Shown: in pieces, positions 59,631 through 64,000 of the stretch
Numbering within the stretch: position 1 is the stretch's first letter
Layout: each line of letters opens with the position of its first letter
Source of the DNA: Polynucleobacter sp. UB-Piko-W3
GTDB lineage: Bacteria > Pseudomonadota > Gammaproteobacteria > Burkholderiales > Burkholderiaceae
NCBI RefSeq assembly: GCF_018881635.1
Contig: NZ_JACVPY010000002.1
Location: 1,629,795 to 1,693,794, forward strand
Direction: 5' to 3'
Length of the DNA stretch: 64,000 nt
The notes under the pieces: generated by a model
Told to the model about the DNA's origin: nothing
The model's input: only the letters and a program-made list of their open reading frames with translations
The model's database searches: none
Made by a program: the position numbers and the translations under genes

Positions 59631-61058
59631 ATGAGCAACTTACAAAATCCCGCCGCCTTGAATTCAATCAACCCCTTGGGTTTTTGGGATGGCGCTGTTA
59701 GCGCGCTCTCCCGCGAGCTATCGCCCCAGCAGTTTAAAACATGGATTCAGCCCCTAACACTCGTATCTTTTGATGAGAGTGGCCACTCACTAACCATTGG
59801 CGCCCCAAACAGATTCAAGCTTGATTGGATTAAGAAAACATTCGCAGACCGCTTCCAAGAGCTGGCCACACAGTACTTTGGCCTGCCCATAAATGTTAGT
59901 TTTGTCCTCGACCTTGAGGCGGGCACCCCCTCGGTTGTGGCTCCAGCAGCGCCGGAGGTCTCGGCGCCTGCAGCCCAACAAAATAGCGTGGTCGATACTG
60001 CCGCCTCATTGGATGAGGGTGCGTTTGAAATTGAAGATCACTCAAAACTTAACCCCAACCTTACCTTTGAAACCTTTGTTACCGGTAAAGCAAACCAGCT
60101 TGCCAGGGCGGCATCAATTCAGGTTGCGCATAACCCCGGTAGCTCATACAACCCCATGTTTTTATATGGTGGGGTAGGGCTTGGCAAGACCCACCTAATT
60201 CATGCAATTGGCAACCACCTTTTAAAAGAGAAGCCCAACGCCCGCATTCGCTATATACATGCCGAACAATATGTCTCAGATGTGGTGCGCGCTTATCAAC
60301 AAAAAGCGTTTGATCGCTTTAAGCGCTACTACCACTCGCTAGACCTTTTATTAATTGACGATATTCAATTTTTTAGCGGTAAGTCGAGAACTCAAGAAGA
60401 GTTTTTCTATGCCTTTGAGGCACTGCTTAGCAACAAGGCCCAAGTCATCATTACCAGTGATACCTACCCAAAAGAAATGGCTGGTATTGATGATCGCTTA
60501 ATTTCGCGCTTTGATTCTGGTTTGACGGTAGCGATTGAGCCGCCAGAACTGGAAATGCGAGTTGCTATTTTGATGAAAAAGGCAATTAGTGAGGGCATCC
60601 CCATGAGTGAGGATGTTGCTTTCTTTGTGGCGAAGCATTTGCGTTCAAACGTGCGCGAGCTTGAGGGTGCGCTGCGAAAGATATTGGCCTTTGTTCGCTT
60701 TCACGGGCGCGAGGTCACCATTGAGGTTGCTAGAGTGGCACTGAAGGACCTCCTCTCAATACAAAACCGTCAAATATCTGTCGAAAATATTCAAAAGTCT
60801 GTTGCTGATTTTTACAGCATTAAAGTTGCTGATATGTACTCGAAAAAGCGGCCTGCCAATATTGCGCGCCCACGCCAAATCGCCATGTTTATGGCCAAAG
60901 AGTTGACCCAAAAAAGCCTTCCAGAGATTGGCGAGCTTTTTGGTGGCAGGGACCACACGACTGTTTTGCATGCGGTTCGCAAGATAGCGGAGGAGAGGGC
61001 CCATGATGGGCAGCTAAACCATGAAATTCATGTTATTGAACAAACCTTAAAGGCTTAG
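59631..61058 (+). CDS. dnaA: Chromosomal replication initiator DnaA
   Basis: 475 residues: domain I ([28 protein letters not shown]), a variable Ala/Pro/Val-rich domain II, the AAA+ domain ([31 protein letters not shown]) and the DNA-binding domain with [15 protein letters not shown]. It opens the origin; DnaA boxes lie on both sides. Confidence 0.98.
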   Translation: MSNLQNPAALNSINPLGFWDGAVSALSRELSPQQFKTWIQPLTLVSFDESGHSLTIGAPNRFKLDWIKKTFADRFQELATQYFGLPINVSFVLDLEAGTPSVVAPAAPEVSAPAAQQNSVVDTAASLDEGAFEIEDHSKLNPNLTFETFVTGKANQLARAASIQVAHNPGSSYNPMFLYGGVGLGKTHLIHAIGNHLLKEKPNARIRYIHAEQYVSDVVRAYQQKAFDRFKRYYHSLDLLLIDDIQFFSGKSRTQEEFFYAFEALLSNKAQVIITSDTYPKEMAGIDDRLISRFDSGLTVAIEPPELEMRVAILMKKAISEGIPMSEDVAFFVAKHLRSNVRELEGALRKILAFVRFHGREVTIEVARVALKDLLSIQNRQISVENIQKSVADFYSIKVADMYSKKRPANIARPRQIAMFMAKELTQKSLPEIGELFGGRDHTTVLHAVRKIAEERAHDGQLNHEIHVIEQTLKA

Positions 61059-61066
61059 TTTTTACT

Positions 61067-61300
61067 TGTGGATAAGGGTGTGGATAAGCCATAGGATAAG
61101 TTTGGGGATTGCATGTGGATAAGTTGTGGAAAGTCCGGGCTTCATGCAAAAATAGGATGTTGAAAGAAAGTTGTTCACTTTTTATGCGGTACTTATACAG
61201 GGGTTTTCCACAGGTTTTTTGTCTTTCAATGCGCTGATTTATATGGCTTTTTTGACTTATCCACTAAAATAAGAAGCCTTATTACTACTACTAATAAGAT
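61067..61300. other. Probable origin core: DnaA boxes and DnaA-trio-like unwinding site
   Basis: DnaA boxes at 61067-61075, 61079-61087 and 61114-61122 (all TGTGGATAA) and TTATCCACT at 61257-61265, with a weaker TTTTCCACA at 61204. Sixteen bases after the last box, TTACTACTACTAATAA (61282-61297) repeats the three-base pattern of DnaA-trios, followed by AT-rich sequence just before dnaN. Confidence 0.7.
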
Positions 61301-61321
61301 ATATACAAGGATTTAAAAGCA

Positions 61322-62437
61322 ATGCAACTCGTTAACACTTCTCGCGATAACTTACTAAAACCCCTGCAGGTTGTTAGTGGAATTGTTGAACGTAGACACA
61401 CGCTGCCAATTTTGGCAAACCTACTATTTAAAAAAAGTGGTGAAAAAGTTTCTTTTATCTCAACTGATATTGAAATTCAAATCACCACGAACGCAAATTT
61501 TGGTGTTGGTACAGAAGAGGCAACAACAACGGTTGCCGCCAGAAAACTGCTTGATATTTTGCGCGCACTCCCAGAGGGCCCAGTTTCTCTTAACCTAAAA
61601 GACAACCGCATGGTTGTTCAGAGCGGCAAAAGCCGTTTCTCACTCCAAACTCTATCGGCCGCTGAGTTTCCAGTAATGCAAAGTGTTGGTGAAGTTACTG
61701 CTACGTGGAAGATGTCGCAAAAAAGTTTTCGTCAGCTCATTAGCCAGGTTCATTTTTCGATGGCGCAGCAGGACATTCGTTACTACCTAAATGGAATGTT
61801 GTTAGTTGTAGAGGGTAAGGAGGTTGTGGCGGTTGCAACAGATGGCCACCGTCTTGCCTACTCCCAAGTTGAATTAGCCGAGGCACCATCAGGCCTTGGG
61901 CAAAGACAGGAAATTATTATTCCTCGAAAAACTATTTTAGAGTGCCAACATCTTTTAGAGGATTCGGATGAGCCCTTGGAAATAAGCCTAACAACCAACC
62001 AGGTGAAGTTTGCGTTTGGAGACATTGAATTAATTTCTAAGTTAGTCGAAGGTAAGTTCCCGGACTTCCAAAGAGTTATCCCTAAGGGACACAAAAATAC
62101 ACTGGTTGTTGGTCGTGACGTATTGCAAGCAGCGCTTCAGCGCGCAGCTATTCTAACTACAGATAAATTTAAAGGTGTTCGCTTTTCTTTATCACCAAAC
62201 CGTATCACCGTTCAATCTACTAATGCCGAACAAGAAGAGGCCCAAGAGGAGATTGAAACCGAGTACAGTGGCGAGACTGTAGAGATTGGCTTTAATGTAA
62301 GTTATTTATTGGATGTTTTATCTAATCTAAAGAACGAAAAAATTCAAATTAGTTTGGGCGATGCAAATAGTAGCGCCGTAATTACTCTGCCTGGCTCAGA
62401 GAGCTTTAAGTATGTCGTGATGCCAATGCGTATTTAA
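61322..62437 (+). CDS. dnaN: DNA polymerase III beta clamp
   Basis: 371 residues with the three-domain clamp: MQLVNTSRDNLLKPLQVVSGIVERRHTLPILANLL at the start, IRYYLNGMLLVVEGKEVVAVATDGHRLAY in domain II and the conserved end VVMPMRI. It tethers polymerase to DNA. GGATTTAAAAGCA lies before the ATG. Confidence 0.98.
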   Translation: MQLVNTSRDNLLKPLQVVSGIVERRHTLPILANLLFKKSGEKVSFISTDIEIQITTNANFGVGTEEATTTVAARKLLDILRALPEGPVSLNLKDNRMVVQSGKSRFSLQTLSAAEFPVMQSVGEVTATWKMSQKSFRQLISQVHFSMAQQDIRYYLNGMLLVVEGKEVVAVATDGHRLAYSQVELAEAPSGLGQRQEIIIPRKTILECQHLLEDSDEPLEISLTTNQVKFAFGDIELISKLVEGKFPDFQRVIPKGHKNTLVVGRDVLQAALQRAAILTTDKFKGVRFSLSPNRITVQSTNAEQEEAQEEIETEYSGETVEIGFNVSYLLDVLSNLKNEKIQISLGDANSSAVITLPGSESFKYVVMPMRI

Positions 62438-62442
62438 CTTAG

Positions 62443-64000
<1,558 letters not shown>

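Overview
The gene order yidC-yidD-rnpA-rpmH-dnaA-dnaN-gyrB together with the mreBCD-mrdA-rodA, fmt-def-htpX-rsmB and ntrY/ntrX-like blocks, compact intergenic spaces and protein sequences point to a small-genome freshwater betaproteobacterium of the Polynucleobacter type (Burkholderiaceae). The assignment rests on recognising gene order and proteins, not on a database search. The window ends just past the chromosome replication origin.

Layout. 0-6 kb: start of gatA and gatC (minus strand), then divergently the cell-shape operon mreB-mreC-mreD-mrdA-rodA, closed by a hairpin terminator shared with an HU gene. 6-18.6 kb: mixed housekeeping and small accessory genes (carbonic anhydrase, lauroyl acyltransferase, rRNA pseudouridine synthase, prfC with no ordinary start codon, EamA exporter, histidine phosphatases, MipA-like porin, a tandem glycine riboswitch in front of a 63-residue protein, a TSUP permease, a secreted lipase). 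18.6-39.3 kb: an accessory island lying downstream of the single intact tRNA-Phe gene (39230-39305, minus). It is punctuated by about ten copies of the tRNA-Phe 3' end, often followed by a hairpin terminator. Copies near the tRNA are perfect over about 45 bases and those farther away are increasingly degenerate, as expected if cargo units were inserted one after another at the tRNA. No integrase gene is present. Between the copies lie small cargo units: a metal-related TonB receptor operon, a thioester-reductase-like enzyme, a set of small proteins with a second HU, a ParA/Sel1/XRE operon with a histidine kinase, a BrnT/BrnA toxin-antitoxin pair, and single genes (cupin, CBS, BLUF, redoxin, GNAT, EamA, FAH-family enzyme, a second histidine kinase). 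39.3-59 kb: conserved core (OsmC-YcaO fusion, NtrX/NtrY-like pair, rsmB, htpX, fmt, def, a minimal dprA, topA, mnmC-like oxidase, pckG, mnmE, yidC, yidD, rnpA, rpmH). 59.4-64 kb: origin region with DnaA boxes on both sides of dnaA, then dnaN and the start of gyrB.

The most notable signals are: (1) the stratified array of tRNA-Phe 3'-end copies with shared terminal repeats and 17-base near-palindromes, which looks like a family of integrase-less cargo elements using one tRNA; (2) inside one of them, a ParA-type ATPase and an XRE-type protein that both end in a close copy of the FtsZ C-terminal peptide (IPxFLRK); (3) an orphan tandem glycine riboswitch; (4) prfC apparently starting at ATT or ATC; (5) coding regions of topA and an mnmC-like gene overlapping tail to tail by about 166 bases.
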